Program-made: the position numbers and the translations under genes
Part shown: piece by piece, positions 1 through 9,656 of the stretch
How positions within the stretch are numbered: the first letter of the stretch is position 1
Layout of the letters: each line of letters starts with the position of its first letter
DNA from: Bacteroidia bacterium
Lineage (GTDB): Bacteria; Bacteroidota; Bacteroidia; Flavobacteriales; Flavobacteriaceae
Direction of reading: 5' to 3'
NCBI GenBank assembly: GCA_030427585.1
Contig: JAUIBW010000016.1
Span: forward strand, 50,903 to 114,902
Length of the DNA: 64,000 nt
Notes under the pieces: generated by a model
What the model saw: only the letters and a program-made list of their open reading frames with translations
Told to the model about the DNA's origin: nothing
The model's database searches: none

Positions 1-2
1 TC

Positions 3-1631
3 TATACTATCACAGGAAATGATAAACGTGCTAAATCTTTTATAGAAAAAAGAAACTACTTGGATTTCATAGAAATGCAATCGGGTAAATTCGATGTATT
101 CACACTTACCATTAATTCAAAAAACTCTGAGTACGCACCAAGTTTCAATAATAAAAATCAAATCGTTTTTGCTTCTTCACGAGGTAAAAGCACTAAAGAC
201 TCTAAACTTCATAAATGGAATAAAATGCCTTTCTTAGATATCTATTCATCAAATATCAAAGAAGATCAAATTACCCTGGAAGAACCTGTTAAGTTAAAAG
301 GTAAAATCAACACCAAATTTCATGAATCGTCAACCAGTTTTAGTAAAGACGGAAAAACTGTATATTTTTCGCGAAACAATTATACCAACAACAAATTAGG
401 TGCCAATAAAAGAGGTATTGTACTATTAAAGCTATATAAAGCAACCCTTAAAAACGGAATATGGACCGATATCGTAGAGCTGCCTTTTTCTAGTGATGAT
501 TATTCTGTGTCTCACCCTTCGCTAAGTGCAGATGGCACCAAGCTTTATTTCGCCAGTGATATGCCAGGTACTTTGGGACAATCTGATTTGTTTGTGGTAG
601 ATGTATTTGGAGACGGAACATATGGCGAGCCCAAAAATTTAGGAAATCATATTAATACAGAAGGCAGAGAAACTTTTCCTTATATAAGTGATAGTGGTAG
701 GTTATATTTTTCTAGTGATGGGCATGTAGGTTTGGGTGGGCTTGATATTTTTGTTGCTGTACCCAACGAATCCGGTTTCTCAAATGCTTTTAATGTAGGT
801 AAGCCTGTAAACAGTTCTAAAGATGACTTTACCTTTGTACTTAATGAAGATACCAAAATAGGGTATTTTGCCAGTAACAGAAAAGGAGGAAAAGGTAATG
901 ATGACATCTACAGTTTTAAGCAAGTCGAAGAATTGATCACTTCTTGTATGCAATATATAGAAGGTACAATCACAGATAGTGCAACTGGCGAACCGCTTAT
1001 AAGAACAGATATTATAGTATTGGATAATAGTGGTAACATATTACATCAAGCAGTTTCTGATGTAAAAGGAAAATACAAAATCAAAGTTCCTTGTGATGCA
1101 TCATATGTGATACGAGCAGAACTTGAAAATTTTATCCCTAAAGAAGTTACATTAGAAACTACAGACGTTTTTGAATTTATTCATAATTTACCAATTTCAT
1201 TAACAAATATAAATTCAGAAAAAATATTATCTAGTACGTTTAAAATTAATGTTGGTGATGATTTATCAAAAGTTTTACAACTAGACCCTATCTATTTTGA
1301 CCTTGATGATGCTAAGATTAACCCACAGGCTGAAGTCGAACTTCAGAAAATAATTTCGGCGATGAACAAGTATCCTAAATTAAAAATTGAAGTTCGCTCA
1401 CATACCGATAGTAGATCCAGTTATTGGTACAACAAAAAGTTAAGTGTAAAAAGGATGAGAGCTACTGTTCAATACATTATAGAAAAAGGAGGAATCAACT
1501 GGAGACGTATAAGAGGTAGAGCCTATGGAGAAAGAAGATTAATTAATAATTGTACTGACGATGTTCCTTGTACCGAAGAACAACATCAGGAAAACAGGAG
1601 AAGTGAATTTATTGTAAGAAAAATAAATTAA
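3..1631 (+). CDS. OmpA-family envelope protein with PD40 propeller (5' end outside window)
   Basis: The reading frame is open to the window edge, so the gene begins upstream; the first possible start inside (TTG at 60) only follows in-frame sequence. The visible part has PD40/WD40-like propeller blades (SADGTKLYFAS, SDSGRLYFSSDG, GGLDIF), then a CarboxypepD_reg-like domain (GTITDSATGEPL) and a C-terminal OmpA peptidoglycan-binding domain (PIYFDLDDAKINP, EVRSHTDSR, then NRRSEFIV). Such Bacteroidetes proteins sit at the outer membrane and grip peptidoglycan. They are often encoded next to PorP/SprF-type proteins of the type IX secretion or gliding machinery, which would lie just left of the window (inference). 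Family assignment is secure; the precise role is not. Confidence 0.9.
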   Translation, partial: YTITGNDKRAKSFIEKRNYLDFIEMQSGKFDVFTLTINSKNSEYAPSFNNKNQIVFASSRGKSTKDSKLHKWNKMPFLDIYSSNIKEDQITLEEPVKLKGKINTKFHESSTSFSKDGKTVYFSRNNYTNNKLGANKRGIVLLKLYKATLKNGIWTDIVELPFSSDDYSVSHPSLSADGTKLYFASDMPGTLGQSDLFVVDVFGDGTYGEPKNLGNHINTEGRETFPYISDSGRLYFSSDGHVGLGGLDIFVAVPNESGFSNAFNVGKPVNSSKDDFTFVLNEDTKIGYFASNRKGGKGNDDIYSFKQVEELITSCMQYIEGTITDSATGEPLIRTDIIVLDNSGNILHQAVSDVKGKYKIKVPCDASYVIRAELENFIPKEVTLETTDVFEFIHNLPISLTNINSEKILSSTFKINVGDDLSKVLQLDPIYFDLDDAKINPQAEVELQKIISAMNKYPKLKIEVRSHTDSRSSYWYNKKLSVKRMRATVQYIIEKGGINWRRIRGRAYGERRLINNCTDDVPCTEEQHQENRRSEFIVRKIN

Positions 1632-1660
1632 ATCTTGTTTTACCTATCTGCCCGGTACAG

Positions 1661-3001
1661 CTATCCTTTTATTTTTTTAAAGTATTTTTTTGCTTTGGCA
1701 TTTACTCTTGGAGCCAATAATAATCCAGAAATTACTGTAGGAATTGCCATTATAGCAAAAGCACTGTCAATAAGATTAATTGCAAATTCTATTTTTATCA
1801 CTGCAGCAATTATAATCGATACAATATACAAGTAGTTATAATATTTACCATATTTTGGCTTGGTTAAAAATCCTAAACATGTAGTACCATAATACGAATA
1901 TGAAAACAGTGTCGAAAACCCAAACACCAAAACCATAACAACCACTACAATATCCCCTAATGCATATGGCAAAACAGAATTAAAGGCTTCTAAAGTAAGA
2001 GATATGCCATTATCATTAGAGCTTTGCCATACACCTGTAGAAAGTATTGTCAAAGCAGTTAGTGTACATACCAGCAATGTATCTATTGCCGGACCAATCA
2101 TTGCCACTAATCCCTCTCTAATTGGCTCATTAGTTTTTGCCATACCATGCATCATAGGAGCAGTTCCTATACCTGCCTCGTTAGAAAACGCAGCTCTTTT
2201 CACTCCTGTTTTAATCAAATATCCTAATGCTCCTCCTGCAGCCGCTTTTCCAGAAAATGCATCCGAAAAAATTAGCACAAACATATCTGGTATTTTTTCT
2301 ATTTGTAATACCAAAATAGTAATCACAGTAATAAAATATAGCACCACCATAAAAGGGACCAATCGGCTAGCCACAATCCCAATTCTTTTTATTCCTCCTA
2401 TAATGACCAGTGAAGCAAAACCTGCCAAAAAAATCCCGATATACCATTTATAATCATCATCCCAACCTAAAACATCTACTAATGTTTGAGTTAGCTGGTT
2501 TGCAGTAAATGCAGGTAGCGTACCAACCAATCCTGCCAAGGCGAAAAGTATAGCCAAGGGTTTCCACTGGGCTCCCAAGCCGTTAGTGATTACATACATA
2601 GGACCACTAAGTAAAGCCCCTTTATCATCTTCTGATCGATACATTACCGCTAATGAACAGGTATAAAATTTGGTTGCCATACCGATTAAGGCACTGATCC
2701 ACATCCAGAACACAGCTCCAGGACCGCCTGCAACAATTGCTACTGCAACCCCACTTATATTGCCCATACCTACTGTTGCAGCAATTGCAGAAGATAAAGC
2801 CTGAAAATGGCTAAGCTGGCCAGGCGTATGTTGGGTATCATATTTACCTCGCAACACATCAATCGCATGTTTAAAGTATAAAAAAGGTGTAAATTTGGAG
2901 TAGATTAAAAAGGATAAACCACCTCCAACTAGTATTACTAATAAAGGCCATTCTGTCCAGGAATTAAAATCAGCAATAAAATCTTCTACTATTGTAATCA
3001 T
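1661..3001 (-). CDS. Sodium:alanine/glycine symporter, AGCS family
   Basis: The protein has 446 residues with about ten hydrophobic segments, the normal length for AGCS carriers. Family motifs are visible: GNISGVAVAIVAGGPGAVFW near residue 80, NEAGIGTAPMMHG near residue 270 and an N-terminal FTPFLYFKHA-type segment. AGCS proteins import alanine or glycine with sodium across the inner membrane. The gene is convergent with the OmpA gene, with only about 30 bases between stops, and no obvious terminator hairpin separates them. Substrate identity cannot be read from the sequence. Confidence 0.93.
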   Translation of the reverse strand: MITIVEDFIADFNSWTEWPLLVILVGGGLSFLIYSKFTPFLYFKHAIDVLRGKYDTQHTPGQLSHFQALSSAIAATVGMGNISGVAVAIVAGGPGAVFWMWISALIGMATKFYTCSLAVMYRSEDDKGALLSGPMYVITNGLGAQWKPLAILFALAGLVGTLPAFTANQLTQTLVDVLGWDDDYKWYIGIFLAGFASLVIIGGIKRIGIVASRLVPFMVVLYFITVITILVLQIEKIPDMFVLIFSDAFSGKAAAGGALGYLIKTGVKRAAFSNEAGIGTAPMMHGMAKTNEPIREGLVAMIGPAIDTLLVCTLTALTILSTGVWQSSNDNGISLTLEAFNSVLPYALGDIVVVVMVLVFGFSTLFSYSYYGTTCLGFLTKPKYGKYYNYLYIVSIIIAAVIKIEFAINLIDSAFAIMAIPTVISGLLLAPRVNAKAKKYFKKIKG

Positions 3002-3077
3002 AAATAATTAAGGATAGCGGTTATACATCTAGTGACAAAAATTAGATATGATGTTTTCAATGTAAAAATTACAGCAC

Positions 3078-3545
3078 CTATGCTCTTATAAATCTGGGTT
3101 TATCAACGCCACGATCATACATAATGATACTCCCTGCTACAGCTACATTAATGCTTAGTTCAGATTTAAATTTGACTAAAAACTGTGATTTTTCAATCGC
3201 AATTTTAGATAATCCATGATCCTCGGCTCCTAGCAAATACACACAGCGTTTTGGGTGGTTAAAAGTTTCAAGAGATTGTGCATTATCTGTTAGCTCTACC
3301 CCTACCAACATTGCCCCTTTAGGCAGGTGTCGATAAAAATCTTCAAAAGTATCATAATGAAAATACGGCATGGCTTTTACCGCATTATGAGTATCACTGG
3401 CTTGTTTTGCATATCGATTACCTATCGTAAAAATAAAACTAGCCCCCATATTTTGTGCAGAACGCCATAATACACCAAGGTTCTCTGGTGTTTTGCCATT
3501 TTGAATACCAATCCCAAAAAATTCATTCTCGAAATTATCAATCAT
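3078..3545 (-). CDS. SpoU/TrmH-family RNA 2'-O-methyltransferase
   Basis: A short (155-residue) SPOUT methyltransferase. Motif 1 is GKTPENLGVLWRSAQNMGA (the N-x-G-x-x-x-R pattern), motif 2 is VYLLGAEDHGLS and motif 3 is LSINVAVAGSIIMYDR, together forming the knotted SAM site. It should methylate a ribose in tRNA or rRNA; the target is not evident. I chose the ATG at 3545 (MIDNFENEFFG) because the 18 extra residues of the longer open frame are hydrophobic and do not resemble the family N terminus. It lies between the symporter and muramidase genes on the same strand. Confidence 0.88.
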   Translation of the reverse strand: MIDNFENEFFGIGIQNGKTPENLGVLWRSAQNMGASFIFTIGNRYAKQASDTHNAVKAMPYFHYDTFEDFYRHLPKGAMLVGVELTDNAQSLETFNHPKRCVYLLGAEDHGLSKIAIEKSQFLVKFKSELSINVAVAGSIIMYDRGVDKPRFIRA

Positions 3546-3624
3546 AAGACAAAAATAGAAAAACTGAAATATAGTTATAGGAACATAGCTTAAAAACAAA
3601 TTTAATTCTATGATACCATCTCGA

Positions 3625-4467
3625 TTAACTAGTACTATATTTTATGTAAGCATTTTTTAGTTTAGAGTCATACTTATTTTTCTTATAACCAGATCCATTA
3701 TACCCTTCGGCAAATCTTGCCCAGTTCTTTTCTATTATCCAATTTAGTAATTTTTTACCTTTAAAAGATGTAGCTTCTATAAATTTACCAAAAGCTTTAA
3801 GGTGCTCTCTTTCATGATCATACATTTCTGCAACAAAATGGTCTATAGAAGAAAAGCCCAGGTTTGCATAATGAAATCCCATGATTTGAAAAGCCCCCCA
3901 TGATGCAGAACTATAAGCCGCTTCATGAAAAGCTGGGTTATCAGACATCCCAGCAGCTTTTTCTAAACGATCATACTCTGCAGCTCCTCCTTTATAGTAT
4001 CCTTTTGTCCATTTCTCATATAATACATTTTTGGTATATTCTGAAACATATTGAGAAGGGGTTACTCCCCGTTTCTCTAATTCTTTCCAAAAAATATGGC
4101 CTTCAAACAAAATTTTTGGTCTGCCAGACACCAAAAAGCCTTTTCCACTACTTTCTATTTCATTAACAGCTTTTACCATTGCCAATTCTAATCCAAACTG
4201 ATCTGCAAAATCTTCAATATCTTGTTCAGACAAGAGTTTATCATTAAATGTAATAAAGTCATTTTTCAATTCAATAAGTTTAGACCAGGTTTTAAGCCCA
4301 ACAATGCCATCTACTACAAGGTTATGCCTAGCCTGAAAATCTCTAACGGCTATATCTGTATCTTTTCCAAAAAAATTAGACACATATACTTGATATCCCA
4401 GTGTGGTTAGAATTTCTTCCAAAAAATAAACATCCTGTCCGTTCGAACGATACCGTATTGTTTTCAT
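3625..4467 (-). CDS. N-acetylmuramidase (DUF3380) with peptidoglycan-binding domain
   Basis: This 280-residue protein has an N-terminal PG_binding_1 fold (residues 1-65; AVRDFQARHNLVVDGIVGLKTW). The C-terminal muramidase domain covers about residues 85-280, with the NEIESSGKGF catalytic region and ILFEGHIFW, SWGAFQIMGFHY and WARFAEGYNG motifs. The family cleaves the glycan backbone of peptidoglycan and is common as phage endolysins and in bacterial chromosomes. No signal peptide is visible at the chosen ATG, which recalls phage-type lysins, but no other phage gene is nearby. It is probably a domesticated lysin or a cell-wall remodelling enzyme. Confidence 0.9.
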   Translation of the reverse strand: MKTIRYRSNGQDVYFLEEILTTLGYQVYVSNFFGKDTDIAVRDFQARHNLVVDGIVGLKTWSKLIELKNDFITFNDKLLSEQDIEDFADQFGLELAMVKAVNEIESSGKGFLVSGRPKILFEGHIFWKELEKRGVTPSQYVSEYTKNVLYEKWTKGYYKGGAAEYDRLEKAAGMSDNPAFHEAAYSSASWGAFQIMGFHYANLGFSSIDHFVAEMYDHEREHLKAFGKFIEATSFKGKKLLNWIIEKNWARFAEGYNGSGYKKNKYDSKLKNAYIKYSTS

Positions 4468-5058
4468 TTATTATATTTTATAGATTTTCTGCATTGAGTC
4501 AACTTCTATTTAAAACAGAAGGTAAGTATCAAATCTTCTATAACTAAACGTAAAATTCTCTAAACATATTTAGTAAAAATTGAATATCTGGAATATTGAT
4601 TTTTATTTTCTTAAACTATTAAATAGATAAACATGCACATCTTTGTATGACCATAAGAGGTGATCTGCATTAAAAAGATGTCTAACATCTAAATTTTGTA
4701 AGGATAATTCTTGTGAAGATACAAAAAACAACTTCCTAAACCCAATTTCACCTTCATGATTTCATCACATTATCAATCACTTACATTTACTTCTTCAATA
4801 AATAGCATAAATCAAAAGCAGTAAAATTTTGCATAACCTAAAAAAGATAAATTGGCTAAACAATTTAGCCATACAGGTTATTAAAATACCCTTGTCTCTT
4901 ATTTTATAAAGTAGTTAGAATATAAAATCACTAAAAGATGGTTTTATGTTGCAAAAAACGAATTCTAGTTGAATCATTACGAATACTAAAAGCACATCCT
5001 CAAAAATAAGATAAGGAATTACTTTTATACAAAATAGCCAACCTCAAAATAAGCTGTT
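4468..5058. other. 591-base intergenic region with a nested hairpin
   Basis: No convincing ORF is present. The most structured part is 4833-4881: a perfect inner stem (GGCTAAA at 4854-4860 with TTTAGCC at 4864-4870) inside an outer stem (ATAACCT at 4833-4839 with AGGTTAT at 4875-4881). There is no T-run, so it is not a standard terminator. The rest is AT-rich and featureless to me. Confidence 0.5.
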
Positions 5059-5634
5059 ATGAAAAATGTTGCCATAATCATTATTCTATTTCAAAGTTTT
5101 CAAGGTATCCACGCACAAAAAGTTTTTGCCGATACTCAAGAGTTTTTGGTAACTACCGAAATTATGGACCGTGGAGAAAAACACCCCTCATATGTTATTA
5201 ATCTGGTTCGTTCGGGAGAAGAAAATTTAGATAAAATATCTACTCTTACGATTGAAGACACAGACCTTTTTGAGGATATCTTTATAACTACCTTAGAGAA
5301 CCCTGGACTAGAAGGGGTCTCTAAGGTAATTAAGATGGAGGTCGAGTACCTTGCATGTTGTGCTCATGTAGAAGCATATTATTACATGCTTAAAGAAGAT
5401 AATACAATTGTAGCATTGCCCGAACTTAAAAATGTGTATTGTGAAAATTCTGATACTGATTTTCAATATATATTTCCAAATCAGGAATATGGCATAAAAG
5501 ATAATATATTACAAACACAAACATTTTATCAAACAACAACAACTAATACTAAGTATGTAAACTTAAAACAAAGTTTTACCTGGAAAGATGGCATTGTTGA
5601 AGATTCAAAAACAACGGCTATCACTGGGTACTAA
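5059..5634 (+). CDS. Hypothetical secreted protein
   Basis: The protein has 191 residues with a clear N-terminal signal peptide (MKNVAIIIILFQSFQGIHAQ, cut after HA). The mature part is acidic, with a CC pair (YLACCAHVEAYYYML) and probably a beta-rich fold. I do not recognise the family. A rho-independent terminator follows at 5694-5729, so it appears to be a single-gene transcript separate from the downstream sensor kinase. Confidence 0.75.
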   Translation: MKNVAIIIILFQSFQGIHAQKVFADTQEFLVTTEIMDRGEKHPSYVINLVRSGEENLDKISTLTIEDTDLFEDIFITTLENPGLEGVSKVIKMEVEYLACCAHVEAYYYMLKEDNTIVALPELKNVYCENSDTDFQYIFPNQEYGIKDNILQTQTFYQTTTTNTKYVNLKQSFTWKDGIVEDSKTTAITGY

Positions 5635-5659
5635 TTAATCCTAACAGTAATCTCAATCT

Positions 5660-5691
5660 AATAAACAAAAAGGGGGAAACTTTTGTTTATT
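5660..5691. terminator. Perfect 11-bp hairpin preceding the main terminator
   Basis: AATAAACAAAA (5660-5670) pairs perfectly with TTTTGTTTATT (5681-5691) around a G-rich 10-base loop. It lies just before the terminator at 5694. The A-rich left arm would read as a T-rich tail on the minus strand, but no minus-strand gene ends here. Confidence 0.5.
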
Positions 5692-5693
5692 AT

Positions 5694-5729
5694 ACCGACC
5701 CACCTTAACCGGTGGTGTCGGTTTTTTTT
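5694..5729 (+). terminator. Rho-independent terminator after the 5059 gene
   Basis: Arms ACCGAC and CACC pair with GGTG and GTCGGT around the loop TTAACC, followed by eight T. It lies inside the longest open frame of the downstream kinase, which argues that the kinase starts further right. Confidence 0.85.
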
Positions 5730-5769
5730 ACATTTAAGTCGATTATATCCTAGAAAAAAGCAGTTTGAT

Positions 5770-5777
5770 TATATTTG
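5770..5777 (+). promoter_or_regulatory. Possible Bacteroidetes -7 element for the sensor kinase
   Basis: TATATTTG matches the TAnnTTTG consensus and lies 22 bases before the GTG at 5800, downstream of the terminator. No good TTTG is found at the expected -33 distance, so support is weak. Confidence 0.3.
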
Positions 5778-5799
5778 TTATCAACCAGACAAATCTCTT

Positions 5800-8700
5800 G
5801 TGAACTTAAACTATAAATATATCTATTTTGTTTCTTTCCTGGTATTGAATATTATCGGCTCACTATCAGCACAAAACAATCAGCTTAGAGCATATACTCT
5901 AGAAGATGGGCTGCCACAGTCACAAGTTTATGATATTGTACAAGATAAAATAGGGTACTTATGGTTAGGTACGCAAGGAGGAGGACTCTCTAGATTTAAT
6001 GGTGAAGAGTTTAACACTTGGAATGAAAATGATGGATTACAGTCAAACTATATTCATTCTCTTGCCTTTGTAAATGACAGTCTTTTTATCGGTACAAAAA
6101 ATGGGCTTAGTATCAAGATCAAGAATAAATTCATCAACATTGAAGGGCCTCGAATTAATAAAATATGCCTGATAGGCAATAACACCTATCTAGCCACCAA
6201 TATTGGTATTTATGAATATCGAAAAAATCTGGGGTTAATTAAGATTAATCTTAATCCAAAAATCAATACCAGTATTATTAATGATATTGTTTTTGATGGT
6301 AAGCTATTCTGGGTTGCAACCAATAAAGGACTTTGGAAACTAAATCAAATTAAACAAAACGCAAGGATTATAGAAAGACATAGTGCTTATAATTTTACAG
6401 CGGCAATCTTTCATAATAACAAAGTATTTGCTGCTGCTTTTAATCAAGGGATTTTAGTACTAAATACCAACGCAAAAACATATGGTAACCTATGGATTCA
6501 AAAGCCAGTTCGGGTAACAGATATTTCAATACATAGCAATAATGAGTTGTGGTTTGCTACAGATAATGACGGAATTACTGTACTGGATTTTGAAACACAT
6601 GCTCTAAAAAAGAAAATTAATCGAAAAAACGGCCTATCTGTTTCGCACACCCGAAAAAGTATTTTAGATCTTCAATCTAATATATGGATTGCCACATCTG
6701 GCGGAGGGTTTTATAAATATTTTCAGAATAATTTTACACACTATGACCAAAACACAGGACTAAAAGGTAATCGCGTATATGCTGTTCATAATGCAAAAAA
6801 TGGTATATGGGCATCCAATTCAGAGGCCGGAATGGTAAAAATCGATTCTGTTGGGATTCATCATATACCACAGGAAGAACGTTTATTTGATGTAAAAATC
6901 AAAACCATAACCAGTGATAACTCTGGAAACATTTGGGCTGGTACAGAAGGCAAAGGAATTCTTTTCAAAGAGATGACACAAGTTGACAGTATTGTTGTAG
7001 ATACTACCAATAGCAAAGAATTAGAAAAAGATCCTATTATAACCACAGATACGATTACGATTACAGTTAGTAAAAATCACATTATTGATAGAGACAAAGG
7101 CTTACTATCAGATTGGATAAGAACTATACAAGTAATAGACAATACCGTTTGGGTTGCATCGTATTCTGCAGGGATCTCCAGATTTATATACGACCCAAAA
7201 AAGAAACGTATAAAGTCTTTAAAGAAATTTACTCGAAAAAGTGGTATTGAAGATTTACAAATAAGAGACATGAAAAAAGATTCTCTTGGCAAAATCTGGT
7301 ATGCTACTCAAAATGGGCATCTGGGGTATATTGAAAGAAATAAAGTTACGCATTTAGGCAATGTTCTAAACCAAAAGACAGCAATTAGCACATTACTTTT
7401 TCACAAAAATATAGTATACCTCGGGACAGCAGGAAGAGGGATTTGGTGGTCTAATCTTGATAAAAAGATCACATTTAAAAAATTAAAAGGAAGAAAAAAA
7501 CCCTATTCAGACAACATTTATCAAATGATATTTGATGATAAAAATAATCTATGGGCAGGGAGTGAACGAGGAGTCGATAGAATTGAGCTAAATCAATCAA
7601 ATGATATTGTAGATGTTTTTCATTTTGGAAGAAATGATGGTTTCTTAGGGATTGAAACCTGTCTTAATGCTGTAACCAAAGACGATCATGGCAATCTATG
7701 GTTTGGAGCAATATATGGGTTAACCAAATATCAACCAACAGAAACTACTAAAGCTACGATCAAGCCCAGTATACATTTTGAAGATGTAGAAGTTGCTTAC
7801 CGCAGTGTTGATTCTATACAGTTGGGAGCCTGGGTAAATAGTAAAAATATTCTTAAACTAAAGCCAAATCAAACAGAATTATCGTTTAGTTATAAAACTA
7901 TTGATCTTGATCATCCTAATGATGTAGAATATCGATGGCGATTGAATAATTCTGAATGGAGTCCCTGGTCATCAGATCATAAACAAAATCTTGCCGGATT
8001 AGCATATGGGCCACATTACTTTTCTGCACAATCTCGAAATTACAGGTGGGAAGAAAGTGATCCTATTATGTTTCGTTTTTTTATTGATAGCCCTATCTAT
8101 GAAAAAGCCTGGTTTCAATTAACGGTATTAGTTATAATCGTATTGATTTTAGGTGGGTATGCATTATCTTACATCCGAAGAGTGAAACAAAAAAACCGGG
8201 AAGAACGCAACCGTTTACAAATGCAAAATCACCTGCTATCATTAGAACAAAAAGCATTGCGTTTACAAATGAATCCTCATTTCATATTTAATGCATTAAA
8301 TGGTATAAAAGCAATGGGTACCAACAATCCCAATCGTATGAACACCACCATAAATACATTTGCTACTTTATTAAGAGAAACGCTATACAACTCTAGAAAA
8401 GACCATATAACTCTGGATCAGGAAATACAGACTTTAAAACATTATATCGAAATAGAACAATTAATGGCCAGCAAACCATTTGTCTATGACATATCTATAG
8501 ATTCTGATTTTGATCCCGAAGAAATTCTTATTCCGCCTATGCTAATTCAACCTTTTGTAGAAAATGCGGTTAGACATGGCATTTTAAAAGGAAGCAGAGA
8601 TGGTGAGTTAAAAGTATTATTTCATACCAGTGAAGAACATTTACATTGTACTATACTAGATAATGGACAAGGTATTTTTCAATCACAAAAGAACAAAACC

Positions 8701-8859
8701 AATACAGATCATCAATCTATGGCACTTACAGTGACCCGAGAGCGACTTGAATCAATCTCGGGGAAGGATTCCTTACATATAAAAGAAATTTTCTTAAATG
8801 GCAATTCTGTAGCAGGAACCGAGATTACATTTAAAATACCATTAGAAACCGACTATTAA
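5800..8859 (+). CDS. Two-component-regulator-propeller / Y_Y_Y sensor histidine kinase (LytS type)
   Basis: A hybrid-type periplasmic sensor without a receiver domain. It has an N-terminal signal/anchor (YIYFVSFLVLNIIGSLSAQ) and about a dozen Reg_prop repeats forming two propellers (GLPQSQVYDIVQDKIGYLWL, then NLWFGA). A Y_Y_Y-like domain, one membrane segment (LTVLVIIVLILGGYALSYI) and a cytoplasmic LytS-like kinase follow. The phospho-acceptor His is in LQMNPHFIFNALNG and the ATP site includes PFVENAVRHGI and DNGQGI. I place the start at GTG 5800 because a longer frame from 5683 would read through a terminator. It should phosphorylate the LytTR regulator 7 bases downstream. The periplasmic ligand is unknown. 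Confidence 0.88.
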   Translation: MNLNYKYIYFVSFLVLNIIGSLSAQNNQLRAYTLEDGLPQSQVYDIVQDKIGYLWLGTQGGGLSRFNGEEFNTWNENDGLQSNYIHSLAFVNDSLFIGTKNGLSIKIKNKFINIEGPRINKICLIGNNTYLATNIGIYEYRKNLGLIKINLNPKINTSIINDIVFDGKLFWVATNKGLWKLNQIKQNARIIERHSAYNFTAAIFHNNKVFAAAFNQGILVLNTNAKTYGNLWIQKPVRVTDISIHSNNELWFATDNDGITVLDFETHALKKKINRKNGLSVSHTRKSILDLQSNIWIATSGGGFYKYFQNNFTHYDQNTGLKGNRVYAVHNAKNGIWASNSEAGMVKIDSVGIHHIPQEERLFDVKIKTITSDNSGNIWAGTEGKGILFKEMTQVDSIVVDTTNSKELEKDPIITTDTITITVSKNHIIDRDKGLLSDWIRTIQVIDNTVWVASYSAGISRFIYDPKKKRIKSLKKFTRKSGIEDLQIRDMKKDSLGKIWYATQNGHLGYIERNKVTHLGNVLNQKTAISTLLFHKNIVYLGTAGRGIWWSNLDKKITFKKLKGRKKPYSDNIYQMIFDDKNNLWAGSERGVDRIELNQSNDIVDVFHFGRNDGFLGIETCLNAVTKDDHGNLWFGAIYGLTKYQPTETTKATIKPSIHFEDVEVAYRSVDSIQLGAWVNSKNILKLKPNQTELSFSYKTIDLDHPNDVEYRWRLNNSEWSPWSSDHKQNLAGLAYGPHYFSAQSRNYRWEESDPIMFRFFIDSPIYEKAWFQLTVLVIIVLILGGYALSYIRRVKQKNREERNRLQMQNHLLSLEQKALRLQMNPHFIFNALNGIKAMGTNNPNRMNTTINTFATLLRETLYNSRKDHITLDQEIQTLKHYIEIEQLMASKPFVYDISIDSDFDPEEILIPPMLIQPFVENAVRHGILKGSRDGELKVLFHTSEEHLHCTILDNGQGIFQSQKNKTNTDHQSMALTVTRERLESISGKDSLHIKEIFLNGNSVAGTEITFKIPLETDY

Positions 8860-8866
8860 AACAATT

Positions 8867-9616
8867 ATGCTTACAGCAATTATCGTAGAAGACATGCCTG
8901 ATGCACTTCAGCTTTTAAAAAGTGACCTAAAAGCGAATCATCCAGAAATAAAAGTAGTTGATACTGCCCAAAGCGTGGTTGAGGCAGCAAAATCATTACG
9001 CAATACACAACCCGATATTCTCTTTTTAGATATCATGCTGGGCGATGGCACTGGATTTGATATCTTAGAAATATTTCCAGACCTAAAATCAAAGATCATT
9101 TTTGTTACTGCCAGCGATGAGTTTGCTATCAGAGCTTTTAAATTTGCAGCTATTGATTATGTCTTAAAACCATATTCTAATGAAGAATTAGCTCAAGCAA
9201 TTGCCCGAGCAAAAGAACAGATCCAACCTAATAAAGAACGTCTTAACATCCTAAAAGATACATTATCTGCACCAGAGCAAAAACCAGACAAAATCTCACT
9301 ACACACTCTCGATAAAATCATCATCGCAAATCTGGATGATATTATTCGTTGCGAATCTGATAGTAATAATACTATTTTCTATCTTCAGGATGGACAGAAA
9401 ATTTTTGTAACCAAAACGTTAAAATATTTTTCTGATATGCTCAAGAATTATCAATTTCTGCGAGTACACCAAAGTCACCTTGTTAACTTACAATGCATTA
9501 GTGCCTTTATCAAAACCGACGGGGGGTATCTCATGCTAAAAAATGGAGAAAACATCCCCGTTTCGGTACGAAAAAAAATAGAAGTAATGGAAATTCTAGA
9601 TCGTTTGCACAGATAA
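8867..9616 (+). CDS. LytTR-family response regulator
   Basis: The 249-residue protein has an N-terminal receiver domain (acidic IIVEDM, phospho-acceptor D55 in LFLDIMLGD, VTASDE, KPY lysine) and a C-terminal LytTR DNA-binding domain (residues 145-245; ISLHTLDKIIIANLDDIIRC, FLRVHQSHLVNL, IPVSVRKK). It begins 7 bases after the sensor kinase gene, so the two form one operon and a cognate pair. Its target genes cannot be identified here. The divergently organised pigment locus begins just beyond and is a candidate only by proximity. Confidence 0.93.
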   Translation: MLTAIIVEDMPDALQLLKSDLKANHPEIKVVDTAQSVVEAAKSLRNTQPDILFLDIMLGDGTGFDILEIFPDLKSKIIFVTASDEFAIRAFKFAAIDYVLKPYSNEELAQAIARAKEQIQPNKERLNILKDTLSAPEQKPDKISLHTLDKIIIANLDDIIRCESDSNNTIFYLQDGQKIFVTKTLKYFSDMLKNYQFLRVHQSHLVNLQCISAFIKTDGGYLMLKNGENIPVSVRKKIEVMEILDRLHR

Positions 9617-9640
9617 ATACTTACAGAAATCTCAAGTATT
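9616..9640. terminator. Possible bidirectional terminator between convergent genes
   Basis: AATACTT (9616-9622) pairs with AAGTATT (9634-9640) between the LytTR gene and the convergent halogenase gene. No long T-run follows on either strand, so it is a weak call. Confidence 0.35.
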
Positions 9641-9656
9641 ATTACCTCTAACTCGG

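Noticed and set aside
2004..2453. 149-residue plus-strand frame inside the symporter gene
   Set aside because: It is antisense to a clear AGCS coding sequence and its composition mirrors that gene.
3625..4467. Prophage remnant around the muramidase
   Set aside because: No integrase, portal, tail or holin gene is nearby and composition matches neighbours.
5683..5799. N-terminal extension of the propeller kinase
   Set aside because: It would be encoded across a strong terminator and lacks signal or domain features.
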